Position numbers and translations under genes: made by a program. Positions 25,814-34,564 of a DNA stretch of 64,000 nt are shown here, piece by piece. The DNA is from Balneolaceae bacterium UBA7797. GTDB lineage: Bacteria > Bacteroidota > Rhodothermia > Balneolales > Balneolaceae. The notes under the pieces are model-generated. The model had not been told where the DNA came from and ran no database searches. It worked only from the letters and a program-made list of their open reading frames with translations. The DNA is taken from contig DLCN01000016.1 in NCBI GenBank assembly GCA_002480645.1, forward strand, positions 1-64,000, written 5' to 3'. Within the stretch, counting starts at the first letter, position 1; the number at the start of each line of letters is the position of its first letter.

Positions 25814-26770
25814 ATGAAAAGATTCACTTTCGTTTTATTAATTCAAATAGGTGCTATTATGGGTTGTTCCATTCCTGAATCATCAATCAAAGTTTCAGAT
25901 GAAAATGGAAAATATGTGATCAAGTCTGAAAACCGGGACTTACTCAGTTACCAGTATGAAATGCACTATCCACCTACAGGAATTGATTCGGTATACAAAC
26001 GAAGCGGATACATTCATCCCCTAAAAACTCCATCCGAAAAAGTACTTACTAACATCAATCCGGAAGATCACTGGCATCATTACGGAATCTGGAACCCTTG
26101 GACGAAAGTAGCATTTGAAGGGGATACCTTAGATTTCTGGAATTTACATGGTAGGCAGGGAACCGTTCGCTATGCCGGTACCGAAGAGCTTTTTCAAAAT
26201 GATGGATCTGCCGGTTTTAAGGTAAAACACGAACATGTGGTTATAAATGGCGGCAATGAGAAAGTAGCATTGAATGAGCTTCAAACGGTAACCGTGCACG
26301 TTCCGCAAGGTAATCGATATATCATTGATTTCGAGATGCACTATGAAACAGCCACCAAATCACCGTTTCATATTCTGGCTCACCGGTATGCCGGGTTCGG
26401 ATGGAGAGCTACAGAGGAGTGGAACGAATCGAACAGTACCGTGCTTACATCAGCCGGAAATGATCGCTCTACAGCTGATGGTTCGCTAGCCGAGTGGGTG
26501 TTAGTACAGGGACAACTTGGCGGGGATTATGGAGGAATCTTATTGATGGGAAGCTCGGAGAATGAACATCATCCGGAGCCCATTCGTGTGTGGCCGGAAG
26601 GAGACGTATTCCTTTGCATGTTCCCCACTAAATTTGAAGACTGGAAACTTCTCCCGGATACTATTTATACCCTGAAATACAGAATGATCATTTTTGATGG
26701 TGAATTCACGAAACGTGACGCCCAGGATGCGTGGAACGAGTTTCGGTCAGCAACCCAATACCTCCATTAA
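25814..26770 (+). CDS. PmoA-like (DUF6807 family) lipoprotein
   Basis: The 318-residue protein has a lipoprotein signal ending in the lipobox IMGC and then the DUF6807/PmoA-like pattern: PLKTPSEKVLTNINPEDHWHHYGIWNPWTKV, FWNLHGRQGTV and later HILAHRYAGFGWRATEEWN. The HWHH motif replaces the DHPHHRG of the family. Despite the database name, these proteins are not methane monooxygenase subunits; most occur with carbohydrate-degradation genes. The stop overlaps that of the convergent TonB-dependent receptor by 3 nt. Confidence 0.8.
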   Translation: MKRFTFVLLIQIGAIMGCSIPESSIKVSDENGKYVIKSENRDLLSYQYEMHYPPTGIDSVYKRSGYIHPLKTPSEKVLTNINPEDHWHHYGIWNPWTKVAFEGDTLDFWNLHGRQGTVRYAGTEELFQNDGSAGFKVKHEHVVINGGNEKVALNELQTVTVHVPQGNRYIIDFEMHYETATKSPFHILAHRYAGFGWRATEEWNESNSTVLTSAGNDRSTADGSLAEWVLVQGQLGGDYGGILLMGSSENEHHPEPIRVWPEGDVFLCMFPTKFEDWKLLPDTIYTLKYRMIIFDGEFTKRDAQDAWNEFRSATQYLH

Positions 26771-29133
26771 AAATTCAGGACCAGTCCAATAGATGGAAGT
26801 ACCGTTGCCGTATTTTCGATGTTCACCTGTACCAGACTTCTAGGGGTGATGATATTTCCTTCATCATCTCTGTTTAATCCATAGCGGGGTTCCTGTGGGT
26901 TTTCCTGAGCCAGGATATTCTGAATTTCCAGATATACATCGAGACTGAGTTTATTGAAACTCCATTTCTTGTCCACCCGGACATCAAGCTGACTAAAAGC
27001 AGCTAATTCAACATCACCAATTCTGGAATAATCAAAAATTTCAGCAGGATAATTCGCCAGTGTTGCTTCCAGATCGAGCGGAGTATATGGCGTATTTCCC
27101 AAATACCGATACCTGGAACTTACTTCCCAGTTATTACCGAATTTATATCCACCCAGAAGAGATATCAGAATATTATTGTCCCAGACTGACCGCTTGTACA
27201 AATTATCGTATCCGGTAAATTCGCTTTTATAAAACGTAAAAGCAGTGATTGCATAAAAATTTCCGTTGAACTTTTGCTGAAAAAGTAATTCCAATCCGTA
27301 GGTTCTACCTTTTCCAACACTCTCAACCGGTTCATTCCCGAGTACTTCAAATCCGCCACCTTTATTCGCTAAAGAAACACTATCACGAACAGAAACCGGA
27401 TAGTTGTTGTACCACTTGAAAAACCCTTCAGCTGAGATCCTGGAACGTTCGTTCACTAAATACTCCATTCCGGCCACTGCATGATCACTTTGGATGTAAG
27501 CAGTGTTTTTATTGATGGAAGCTCCGGTATTACTTTTGTAACCGAGAATAGTATAGGGAGGGATTTTAAAATATCTGCCAACCGAGGCATTAAAAGTCCA
27601 TTTTTCATTTTCTGTGAGTAAATAGGAGAGAGAAGCTCTTGGACTCAGCGTTCGATAAAGTTCGTTTCCCGTATCCGTAAATGTATTTCCATCGGCCCGG
27701 ATTCCTAATGAAACGGAGAGTCTGTTTTGTGCTAATTTTCCCGAAGTTTGAGCATATAATCCATATCGGAAAAAGTTCAGATCAGTTCGGTATTGTACGT
27801 TATTCAGCAGGTCACTGGTATCGTTGAAGTAATCAACGTTTTGCAGGTCGAAGCCGGCTTCATGTGTCCATTCACCATAGAATTTTCGGATGTTATACCG
27901 AAGTTTGGTTTCCATTTCCCGGGAGTCATTCAAAAAATACAATCCCGTTTCATTAACATTATCCTCGTAACGGTAAAACCGGTTTCTGAGCAGATTGTTA
28001 CTTAATGTAGTTTGCATCAAGCCAGATTTATCTTTGAAACGACGTCTCCAGCTTACCCCGACGGTATTGGTTTCCTGTTCAATGATCGGAACCTGATCCT
28101 GTGTGGCTTGTTGTTCCGGATCATATTCGTCGAGTGGTTCAACTTCGTAGGTATCGATCGACCCTAATCCGGTGATGAAAATATCGTTATAGGCATCAAT
28201 TTTGTGATTCACTTTATACTGATAATCCCAGTAGTTAGGCTGAATAGGAAGGCCAATGATCCCAAACAGGAATTCAAGATAGGAACGCCGAACTGATGCA
28301 ATAAAGGTAGTGTTGCTTTCATCTTTATTTCCTTTGAATAACGGACCTTCTACCGTTAACGCCGATTCGCTGGAGCCAACTCTGAAATTTCCGGTGAATT
28401 CACGGGCATTACCATTTCTCTGGTCGAACTGAAGCACACCGGAAAGTACATTGTCATAACCGGCATCAAAAGAACTTGCGGTTAAGGTTACTCCTTCAAA
28501 AAAGGAAACGTTAAGTAATCCTACAGGTCCGCCGGCACTTCCCTGAGTGGCAAAGTGATTGATATTTGGGATCTCAATACCATCCAGATAGTACACATTT
28601 TCGTTGGGTGCGCCGCCACGAATGATCACATCATTCCGAAATCCACCAACAGAACCCGAAACCCCGGGTAACGTCTGTACCACTTTGGCAATATCGTTGT
28701 TACCACCGGGATAAGCGGCTACTTCTTCCTGACTCAGTTTTTGAATGGAAAGCGGAGTTGTATTTTCTTTAATAAACGGGTTGGGTGTTACCACCACTTC
28801 ACCTAGCTCTTCCAGATCTTCTTGAAGTTCAAAATTAACATCAATATTACCCTCAGAACGTATCACAATGTTGTATTTAGTGATGGATTTATATCCGACA
28901 AAGGAGGCAATCAGGTTATAGGTTCGAGGTGGGATATTTTCAATCAGGTACCGACCGTTCTCATCGGTAGCATCCCCAATGGATGTTCCCTCAAAAATTA
29001 CCGTAGCTCCGGCCAGTGGTTCACCGGTTTTAGCGTCGGTAACTGAACCTGACAATGTTCCGGTTTGGGCTATTGTGGTAGATGGAATAGAAAGTAAAGC
29101 GAAAATGAGCAGTAATAATAAACGGTACTTCAC
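26767..29133 (-). CDS. TonB-dependent outer-membrane receptor with carboxypeptidase-regulatory-like domain
   Basis: A 788-residue receptor for energised uptake across the outer membrane. In order: signal peptide (KYRLLLLLIFALLSIPSTTIAQ), a CarboxypepD_reg-like domain (SGSVTDAKTGEPLAGATV to about residue 110), the plug (IIRGGAPNENVYYLDGIEIP), then a barrel with many aromatic strands ending SIGLVLNF. The start is given as GTG at 29133 because it directly precedes the signal peptide; an ATG at 29217 would add 28 residues with no export function. There is no SusD partner, so it is not a classical SusCD pair. The substrate is unknown. Confidence 0.88.
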   Translation of the reverse strand: MKYRLLLLLIFALLSIPSTTIAQTGTLSGSVTDAKTGEPLAGATVIFEGTSIGDATDENGRYLIENIPPRTYNLIASFVGYKSITKYNIVIRSEGNIDVNFELQEDLEELGEVVVTPNPFIKENTTPLSIQKLSQEEVAAYPGGNNDIAKVVQTLPGVSGSVGGFRNDVIIRGGAPNENVYYLDGIEIPNINHFATQGSAGGPVGLLNVSFFEGVTLTASSFDAGYDNVLSGVLQFDQRNGNAREFTGNFRVGSSESALTVEGPLFKGNKDESNTTFIASVRRSYLEFLFGIIGLPIQPNYWDYQYKVNHKIDAYNDIFITGLGSIDTYEVEPLDEYDPEQQATQDQVPIIEQETNTVGVSWRRRFKDKSGLMQTTLSNNLLRNRFYRYEDNVNETGLYFLNDSREMETKLRYNIRKFYGEWTHEAGFDLQNVDYFNDTSDLLNNVQYRTDLNFFRYGLYAQTSGKLAQNRLSVSLGIRADGNTFTDTGNELYRTLSPRASLSYLLTENEKWTFNASVGRYFKIPPYTILGYKSNTGASINKNTAYIQSDHAVAGMEYLVNERSRISAEGFFKWYNNYPVSVRDSVSLANKGGGFEVLGNEPVESVGKGRTYGLELLFQQKFNGNFYAITAFTFYKSEFTGYDNLYKRSVWDNNILISLLGGYKFGNNWEVSSRYRYLGNTPYTPLDLEATLANYPAEIFDYSRIGDVELAAFSQLDVRVDKKWSFNKLSLDVYLEIQNILAQENPQEPRYGLNRDDEGNIITPRSLVQVNIENTATVLPSIGLVLNF

Positions 29134-29239
29134 AGTCTCAAAATAATTTGGTTGAATAGTTTGATGAAAGACAACAACAATTACCGTATCAAACATTCCC
29201 AACTTTCTGAGTCTCAATAAGTTCGCTTCTGTTTACTTT

Positions 29240-29359
29240 TCATTCAGTATATGCTCCGTAAACAGCATCACGAAATCGCTTATGTAGCTGACCATCGAAA
29301 GGAAAAATCTGAACAAAGAAGACAGCGGTAATATCATTCACCGGATCTACCCAGAACAG
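29240..29359 (-). pseudogene. Out-of-frame 3' tail of the serine hydrolase gene
   Basis: In the -1 frame after the GAAS codons of the upstream hydrolase, an open stretch reads LFWVDPVNDITAVFFVQIFP and continues to a stop at 29240-29242. This is the expected C-terminus of class C beta-lactamase-like esterases (pattern GGAAS-T-x-FWxDP). A one-base loss in the CCC run at about 29359-29364 would explain the shift. It may be a true mutation or a base-calling error. Confidence 0.65.
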
Positions 29360-30489
29360 GGTGATGCTGCACCGTCCCAGAAGAATTCACCAACCATTCC
29401 AACGTTTTCGTCAGGACCTTGTGCAGGTTTAGTGCGAACGGCGAAATCGATCCCAAAACCAACCCGACCTTTACTGGGCAGCCAAAGTCGTTCGGTTACC
29501 TCATCAGAAAGCTGATTGGTTGCCATTAACTGTACTGTCTCCGGTTTTAAGATCTGCACACCGTTCCGGGTTCCCAGATGGACTAGCATTTGCGCAAATT
29601 TCATGTAATCGTCCAGCGTGGAAGTTAATCCCCATCCACCCGGAGTAAGCGCATGCTCCGTTCTGTTAAACGAATGAGCAGATTCATCCGGTAATTGCTT
29701 CAGTGCACCGTCTTCTCCTTTTTGATACAGTGATGAAATCCTTTCCCACTCAGATTCAGGCACAACAAATCGGGTTTCTTCCATTCCGAGTGGATCAAGA
29801 ATATGTTGTCTGAGGTATTCATCGAATGGCTGACCGGAAAGCACTTCAACAAGTCTTGCCTGTACATCTACCGACATTCCGTAGTACCACTGTTCACCGG
29901 GATGGAAAACGAGTGGTATAGTTGCCAGTTTTTCAGAGAATTCTGCCAAAGAATGATCAGGATTCATTGGAGCAGTTTCGGCAAGAATTTCACCTACATA
30001 GGGAGTATTGGTATCGTTAGCAAAGCCGGAAGTATGTCTGGTAATATCCCGGATGGTTAACGTTCTTTTTGGATGGGTGAGCATCGGATCTCCATGTTCA
30101 TCGAACCCTTCAAAAACCTGTATGTTCTGGTATTCGGGCAGGTAATCTTCCAGCGGATCATCCAGACTGAACTTGCCTTGTTCATATTGCTGCATCAATG
30201 CAGTTCCAGTGATCGGTTTAGTCATCGAATAAATGAGGGCGATGGTTTTCCGATCCATTTCAAGGCCATTTTCCTGATCTTCGTATCCAAAGGCATTGAA
30301 ATACACTTCTTTTCCGTCTTCATAGATCAGGGCAGATGTGCCGGCAACACGGCCTTCATCTACAAAAGCTTTAAGTTCTGAATCGAGTCTGCTTTTAGCT
30401 TCTTCATCAATAACTCTTGTATCAGTGCAGGCATTTGAGGCGAACAATATAATCAGTGTAATGAACGAATATCGGGAAGGAAAAGTCAT
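29347..30489 (-). CDS. Serine hydrolase, beta-lactamase class C family, C-terminally frameshifted
   Basis: The 380-residue exported protein has a short signal with lipobox-like SNAC and the SxxK nucleophile motif SMTKP, followed by the WYYGMSVDVQARLVEVLSG region with the catalytic tyrosine. Members hydrolyse esters, D-amino peptides or beta-lactams. Here the frame breaks off at DGAASPCSG, about 40 residues early. The missing tail is intact in another frame at 29240-29359, so the original protein was about 416 residues. Whether the short form is active is doubtful, as the C-terminal active-site strand ends exactly at the break. Confidence 0.8.
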   Translation of the reverse strand: MTFPSRYSFITLIILFASNACTDTRVIDEEAKSRLDSELKAFVDEGRVAGTSALIYEDGKEVYFNAFGYEDQENGLEMDRKTIALIYSMTKPITGTALMQQYEQGKFSLDDPLEDYLPEYQNIQVFEGFDEHGDPMLTHPKRTLTIRDITRHTSGFANDTNTPYVGEILAETAPMNPDHSLAEFSEKLATIPLVFHPGEQWYYGMSVDVQARLVEVLSGQPFDEYLRQHILDPLGMEETRFVVPESEWERISSLYQKGEDGALKQLPDESAHSFNRTEHALTPGGWGLTSTLDDYMKFAQMLVHLGTRNGVQILKPETVQLMATNQLSDEVTERLWLPSKGRVGFGIDFAVRTKPAQGPDENVGMVGEFFWDGAASPCSG

Positions 30490-30581
30490 GGCAACATTTG
30501 TTGATTAACAGCTAATGGAGAGTAACATAATTGACGATAAAACTCATGTTCAAAGTGCAGATTCTGAACTGTCATCACAAC

Positions 30582-30612
30582 TTTGTGTAGTGAGTATTAA
30601 ATCCTATCTTTG
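30582..30612 (+). promoter_or_regulatory. Consensus Bacteroidota promoter upstream of the metH riboswitch
   Basis: TTTG at 30582-30585, exactly 19 nt, then TATCTTTG at 30605-30612: a perfect TTTG-N19-TAnnTTTG. Transcription would begin near 30618-30620, just before the riboswitch P1 strand. Confidence 0.8.
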
Positions 30613-30626
30613 AGCACTTAAATAAT

Positions 30627-30757
30627 GCTTATTAAGAAAGACTGAGGGAATGGGCCCTGTGATGTCTTGGCAACCGCCCAGCAGCAGTTCCTGAGTATGT
30701 TTATTGCTTGGAAAGGTGCCAAATCCCACTCGATCTTTTCGATCGGGATAAATAAGT
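30627..30757 (+). promoter_or_regulatory. SAM-I (S-box) riboswitch
   Basis: The leader matches the SAM-I consensus: AGACTGAGGGAATGGGCCC, GTCTTGGCAACC and, after a variable hairpin, AAAGGTGCCAAATCCCAC, with P1 formed by CTTATT 30628-30633 and AATAAG 30751-30756. SAM binding is expected to shut off the downstream methionine genes. The expression platform is not a textbook terminator: only a weak GAGC/GCTC stem followed by TTTGTT lies after P1. A second complement of the P1 5' strand, TAATAAGC at 30780-30787, pairs perfectly over 8 bp and could be part of the switch. Confidence 0.92.
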
Positions 30758-30805
30758 GAGCTTTTACTTCGCTCTTTGTTAATAAGCCAATCAGATATAT
30801 TCAGA

Positions 30806-31810
30806 GTGAAGATCAATCAGCATTTAGAAAAGAGAATTTTAATCCTGGATGGTGCCATGGGTACCATGATTCAGCGACATAAACTAACCGAAGATGATTT
30901 CCGTGGCGATCGTTTTAAGGACTGGAAGGTTGAACTGAAGGGCAATAACGATATGCTAAGTTTAACCCAGCCTAAGATCATTCAGGATATCCATGAATTA
31001 TACCTCGAAGTCGGTGCCGATATATTAGAAACCAATACGTTTAGTGGTACAAGTATTGCACAGGCTGATTATGCGATGGAAGATTTCGTGTATGAACTGA
31101 ATTATGAATCCGCTAAACTGGCCAGGGCGGCGGCTGATACATTCACCAAAAAAAATCCTGAAAAGCCACGATTTGTTGCCGGTTCGATCGGACCGACTAA
31201 TAAAACTGCTTCCATCTCTCCGGATGTAAGTCGACCGGAGTATCGGGCAATTACCTTCGATCAGCTGGCAGAAGCATTTAAAGAACAGGCGAGGGGACTT
31301 TTGGATGGTGGCGTAGACGCTATTCTTATCGAGACGATCATTGATACACTGAACGCAAAAGCAGCATTGTTCGGTATCATGGAATTATTTGAAGAAACCG
31401 GGAAAGAAGTCCCACTGATGATCTCCGGAACCATAACGGATAACAGTGGGAGAACCCTTTCCGGCCAAACTGTGGAGGCATTTTTGATCTCACTGTCTCA
31501 CGCTCCGTTGATGAGTATTGGCTTCAATTGTGCATTTGGGGCAAAACAACTAAAGCCGTATGTAGATCTGCTGTCTAGGTCCACGAATCTTTTTGTAAGT
31601 GCCTATCCTAACGCAGGATTACCCAATGAGTTTGGTGATTACGATCAGGGACCGGACACCATGCGAAAAGAAGTAAAAACATATCTGGATGATGGCCTGG
31701 TTAATATCCTGGGCGGCTGTTGCGGTACAACTCCGGAACACATCAAGGAAATGGCTGATATGGCGGCTAATTATAAGCCAAGATCAGTACATAAAGTGGA
31801 GGCAGCATAG
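30806..31810 (+). CDS. metH: Methionine synthase, homocysteine-binding module (split MetH, part 1)
   Basis: This 334-residue protein is the homocysteine S-methyltransferase domain of cobalamin-dependent methionine synthase: LDGAMGTMIQ near the N-terminus, LETNTFSGTSIAQADY, and the zinc-binding cysteines in FNCAFGAKQ and ILGGCCGTTPEH. It accepts the methyl group from methylcobalamin on the partner protein encoded immediately downstream. GTG at 30806 is chosen as start, giving a family-type N-terminus (KINQHLEKRILILDGAMG); a TTG at 30776 lies in the leader. Controlled by the SAM-I riboswitch. Confidence 0.92.
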   Translation: MKINQHLEKRILILDGAMGTMIQRHKLTEDDFRGDRFKDWKVELKGNNDMLSLTQPKIIQDIHELYLEVGADILETNTFSGTSIAQADYAMEDFVYELNYESAKLARAAADTFTKKNPEKPRFVAGSIGPTNKTASISPDVSRPEYRAITFDQLAEAFKEQARGLLDGGVDAILIETIIDTLNAKAALFGIMELFEETGKEVPLMISGTITDNSGRTLSGQTVEAFLISLSHAPLMSIGFNCAFGAKQLKPYVDLLSRSTNLFVSAYPNAGLPNEFGDYDQGPDTMRKEVKTYLDDGLVNILGGCCGTTPEHIKEMADMAANYKPRSVHKVEAA

Positions 31811-34504
31811 ATGAAGCCGAACCCTTTAAGGTTAAGCGGATTGGAGCCGCTCGTTATTACGCCGGAATCCAATTTTGTGAATGTCGGAGAACGAACTAAC
31901 GTAACGGGATCTCGCCGGTTTTTGAATCTGATCAAAAATAAAGAATACGAAACGGCTCTTGAGGTAGCATTAGATCAGGTTAGGGGTGGTGCACAGATCC
32001 TCGATGTGAATTTAGATGAAGGCATGCTCGACAGTGCCGCAGAAATGACCAATTTCCTCAATCTTATTGCTTCTGAGCCTGAGATTGCGCGTATCCCGAT
32101 TATGATAGATTCTTCAAAATGGGAAGTGATTGTAGCCGGATTAAAATGTTTGCAGGGTAAAGGTGTTGTGAATTCCATCAGTTTGAAGGATGGGGAAAAG
32201 GAATTCCTTAAGCGGGCTAAGATCATTCGAAGATTCGGAGCAGCAGTAATAGCTATGGCTTTCGATGAAGACGGTCAGGCCGATTCCTACGAACGAAGAA
32301 TCGAAATTGCTGAACGTTCTTACCATTTATTGGTTGAAGAAGCCGGATTTGATCAATCCGACATCATCATTGATCCAAATATTTTTCCGGTGGCAACAGG
32401 TATGGAAGAGCACCGACGAAATGCGCTGGATTATTTTCTTGCTGCAAAATGGATCAGGGAAAACCTGCCCGGAGCTCACGTAATTGGTGGAGTAAGTAAT
32501 GTATCATTTTCTTTCAGGGGAAATAATCCGGTTCGGGAAGCCATGCATTCCGCTTTTCTGTATCATGCTATAAAACATGGTATGGATATGGGAATTGTAA
32601 ATCCGACTCAGCTCGAAGTCTATGATAATATTCCTGAGGAATTATTAACTCATGTTGAAGATGTACTGCTTGATCGACGGGATGACGCAACCGAGCGATT
32701 ATTGGAGATCGCAGAGAAATACAGAGGAACCGGTCAGGTTAAAGAAAAAGAAAATGAAGCCTGGCGCGAAGAGGATGTGGAAAAACGACTGAGTCATGCC
32801 CTCATCAAAGGCATAACCGATTATGTGGAAGACGATGCCGAGGAAGCCCGACAGAAGTATGGAAGTCCGCTACAGGTAATTGAGGGTCCATTGATGGATG
32901 GGATGAATACCGTTGGGGACCTTTTTGGTGAAGGTAAAATGTTTCTTCCCCAAGTGGTTAAAAGTGCCCGCGTTATGAAACAAGCCGTGGCCTATCTTAC
33001 CCCGTTTCTCGAAGAAGAAAAGCTGGGAAATGAAGAGTCCGGTAATCAGCCTAAAGTATTGCTGGCCACCGTAAAAGGAGATGTGCATGATATTGGGAAA
33101 AACATCGTAAGCGTGGTTCTGTCGTGCAATAGTTACGAGATCATCGATCTTGGGGTGATGGTACCTACCGAGAAGATTCTGGATGAAGCCGAAAAGCATC
33201 AGGTGGATATGATCGGTCTAAGTGGTTTAATAACTCCATCGCTGGATGAAATGGTTGGTGTTGCCGAAGCCATGAACAAACGGGGAATGAATATCCCGCT
33301 TTTGATAGGTGGAGCTACCACTTCCCGGATCCACACGGCAGTTAAAATTGATCCGGTTTACGATGGTCCGGTTGTGCATGTGTTAGATGCATCGAGAGCT
33401 GTTTCGGTTGGGAATGACGTTTTAAGTGAAGATCGAAGGGATAAGAAGAAAGAGGCAATAAAACAGGAATATGCAAAGCTTCGGGAAGAGCATGAGGGAC
33501 GGACTAAGCGAAAGAAATTACTAAGTTTTGAAGAAGCTAAATCAAATAAGGTTCAGTTAGACTGGGAGAACACAGACATCAAAACACCAAATAAAACAGG
33601 TGTTCATACCCTTGAAGAGATTGATATTGAGGAGATAAGGAAGTTCATCGACTGGTCGCCATTTTTCAGAACCTGGATGTTGACCGGAAAATATCCGGCA
33701 ATTCTGGATGATGAAACGGTTGGAGAACAGGCCCGTGAGTTATTTGATGATGCCAATGCGTTGATAGATTCCATCAGCGAAAAAAAAGGTCTGACCTTGA
33801 AAGCGGTTTATGGGCTTTTTCCGGCAGTTAGCAAAGGGGAAAGTGTTAGTATTTTTGACCCGGAAAATGATCAAAAGGTATTGGAAACCTTTCAGTTCCT
33901 AAGACAACAAACTCAAAAAAGGAGAGGGCAGAACAATTCAAGTCTTGCTGATTATATTGCCCCGGAAGGTTCCGGCAAGCTCGATTATTTCGGAGCGTTT
34001 GCGGTTACAGCCGGACACGGAATTGAACAGATTCTTGATACTTACAGAAAAGAAAATGATGACTACAACTCAATTCTGATTAAAGCTGTAGCTGATCGTC
34101 TCGCAGAAGCTTTAGCTGAATTTCTGCATTATAAAGTCAGAACAGAATTCTGGGGATACGATCCGGCTGAAAAATTTGATAATGAACGTTTTATCAGAGA
34201 GGATTATACCGGAATCCGTCCGGCTCCCGGTTATCCGGCTTGTCCCGATCATACCGAAAAAAGGAAGCTTTTTGATCTGTTAAATGTGGAAGAAAACATT
34301 GGAATTTCACTCACTGAATCTTTTGCAATGTATCCTGCCAGTTCGGTAAGTGGTTTCTACTTTGCACATCCAGAAGCTGATTATTTTAGCGTTGGAAAAA
34401 TCGGTAAAGATCAGGTAGAAGATTATGCGAAAAGAAAGAATTGGCCAACTCAAGAGATTGAAAAATGGTTAAAACCTAATCTAGGCTACGATTCAAACAT
34501 TTAG
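31811..34504 (+). CDS. metH: Methionine synthase, folate-, cobalamin-binding and activation modules (split MetH, part 2)
   Basis: Starting directly after the stop of part 1, these 897 residues hold the rest of MetH. They comprise a pterin-binding barrel (NVGERTNVTGSRRF, then GGAQILDVNLDEGMLD), the cobalamin cap and Rossmann domain with the lower-axial-ligand motif DVHDIGKNIV, SGLITPSLDEM and IGGATTSR, and the C-terminal SAM-binding activation domain (RPAPGYPACPDH). Together with part 1 this is a complete B12-dependent enzyme transferring methyl from 5-methyl-THF to homocysteine. The split after the first domain is recurrent in Bacteroidota and is not a frameshift: both halves have intact starts. 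Confidence 0.95.
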   Translation: MKPNPLRLSGLEPLVITPESNFVNVGERTNVTGSRRFLNLIKNKEYETALEVALDQVRGGAQILDVNLDEGMLDSAAEMTNFLNLIASEPEIARIPIMIDSSKWEVIVAGLKCLQGKGVVNSISLKDGEKEFLKRAKIIRRFGAAVIAMAFDEDGQADSYERRIEIAERSYHLLVEEAGFDQSDIIIDPNIFPVATGMEEHRRNALDYFLAAKWIRENLPGAHVIGGVSNVSFSFRGNNPVREAMHSAFLYHAIKHGMDMGIVNPTQLEVYDNIPEELLTHVEDVLLDRRDDATERLLEIAEKYRGTGQVKEKENEAWREEDVEKRLSHALIKGITDYVEDDAEEARQKYGSPLQVIEGPLMDGMNTVGDLFGEGKMFLPQVVKSARVMKQAVAYLTPFLEEEKLGNEESGNQPKVLLATVKGDVHDIGKNIVSVVLSCNSYEIIDLGVMVPTEKILDEAEKHQVDMIGLSGLITPSLDEMVGVAEAMNKRGMNIPLLIGGATTSRIHTAVKIDPVYDGPVVHVLDASRAVSVGNDVLSEDRRDKKKEAIKQEYAKLREEHEGRTKRKKLLSFEEAKSNKVQLDWENTDIKTPNKTGVHTLEEIDIEEIRKFIDWSPFFRTWMLTGKYPAILDDETVGEQARELFDDANALIDSISEKKGLTLKAVYGLFPAVSKGESVSIFDPENDQKVLETFQFLRQQTQKRRGQNNSSLADYIAPEGSGKLDYFGAFAVTAGHGIEQILDTYRKENDDYNSILIKAVADRLAEALAEFLHYKVRTEFWGYDPAEKFDNERFIREDYTGIRPAPGYPACPDHTEKRKLFDLLNVEENIGISLTESFAMYPASSVSGFYFAHPEADYFSVGKIGKDQVEDYAKRKNWPTQEIEKWLKPNLGYDSNI

Positions 34505-34564
34505 AACCAAAAGAATTTACTAACTTCGGATTCATTCATACCGAAGTAAAGATCATCTCAGAAA

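Noticed and set aside
25814..26770. Particulate methane monooxygenase subunit
   Set aside because: The PmoA label of this family is a misnomer; the sequence is a lipoprotein without the membrane helices of true PmoA.
29134..29217. ATG at 29217 as start of the TonB receptor
   Set aside because: It would place 28 non-signal residues before a clear signal peptide; the GTG at 29133 fits better, though this is not certain.
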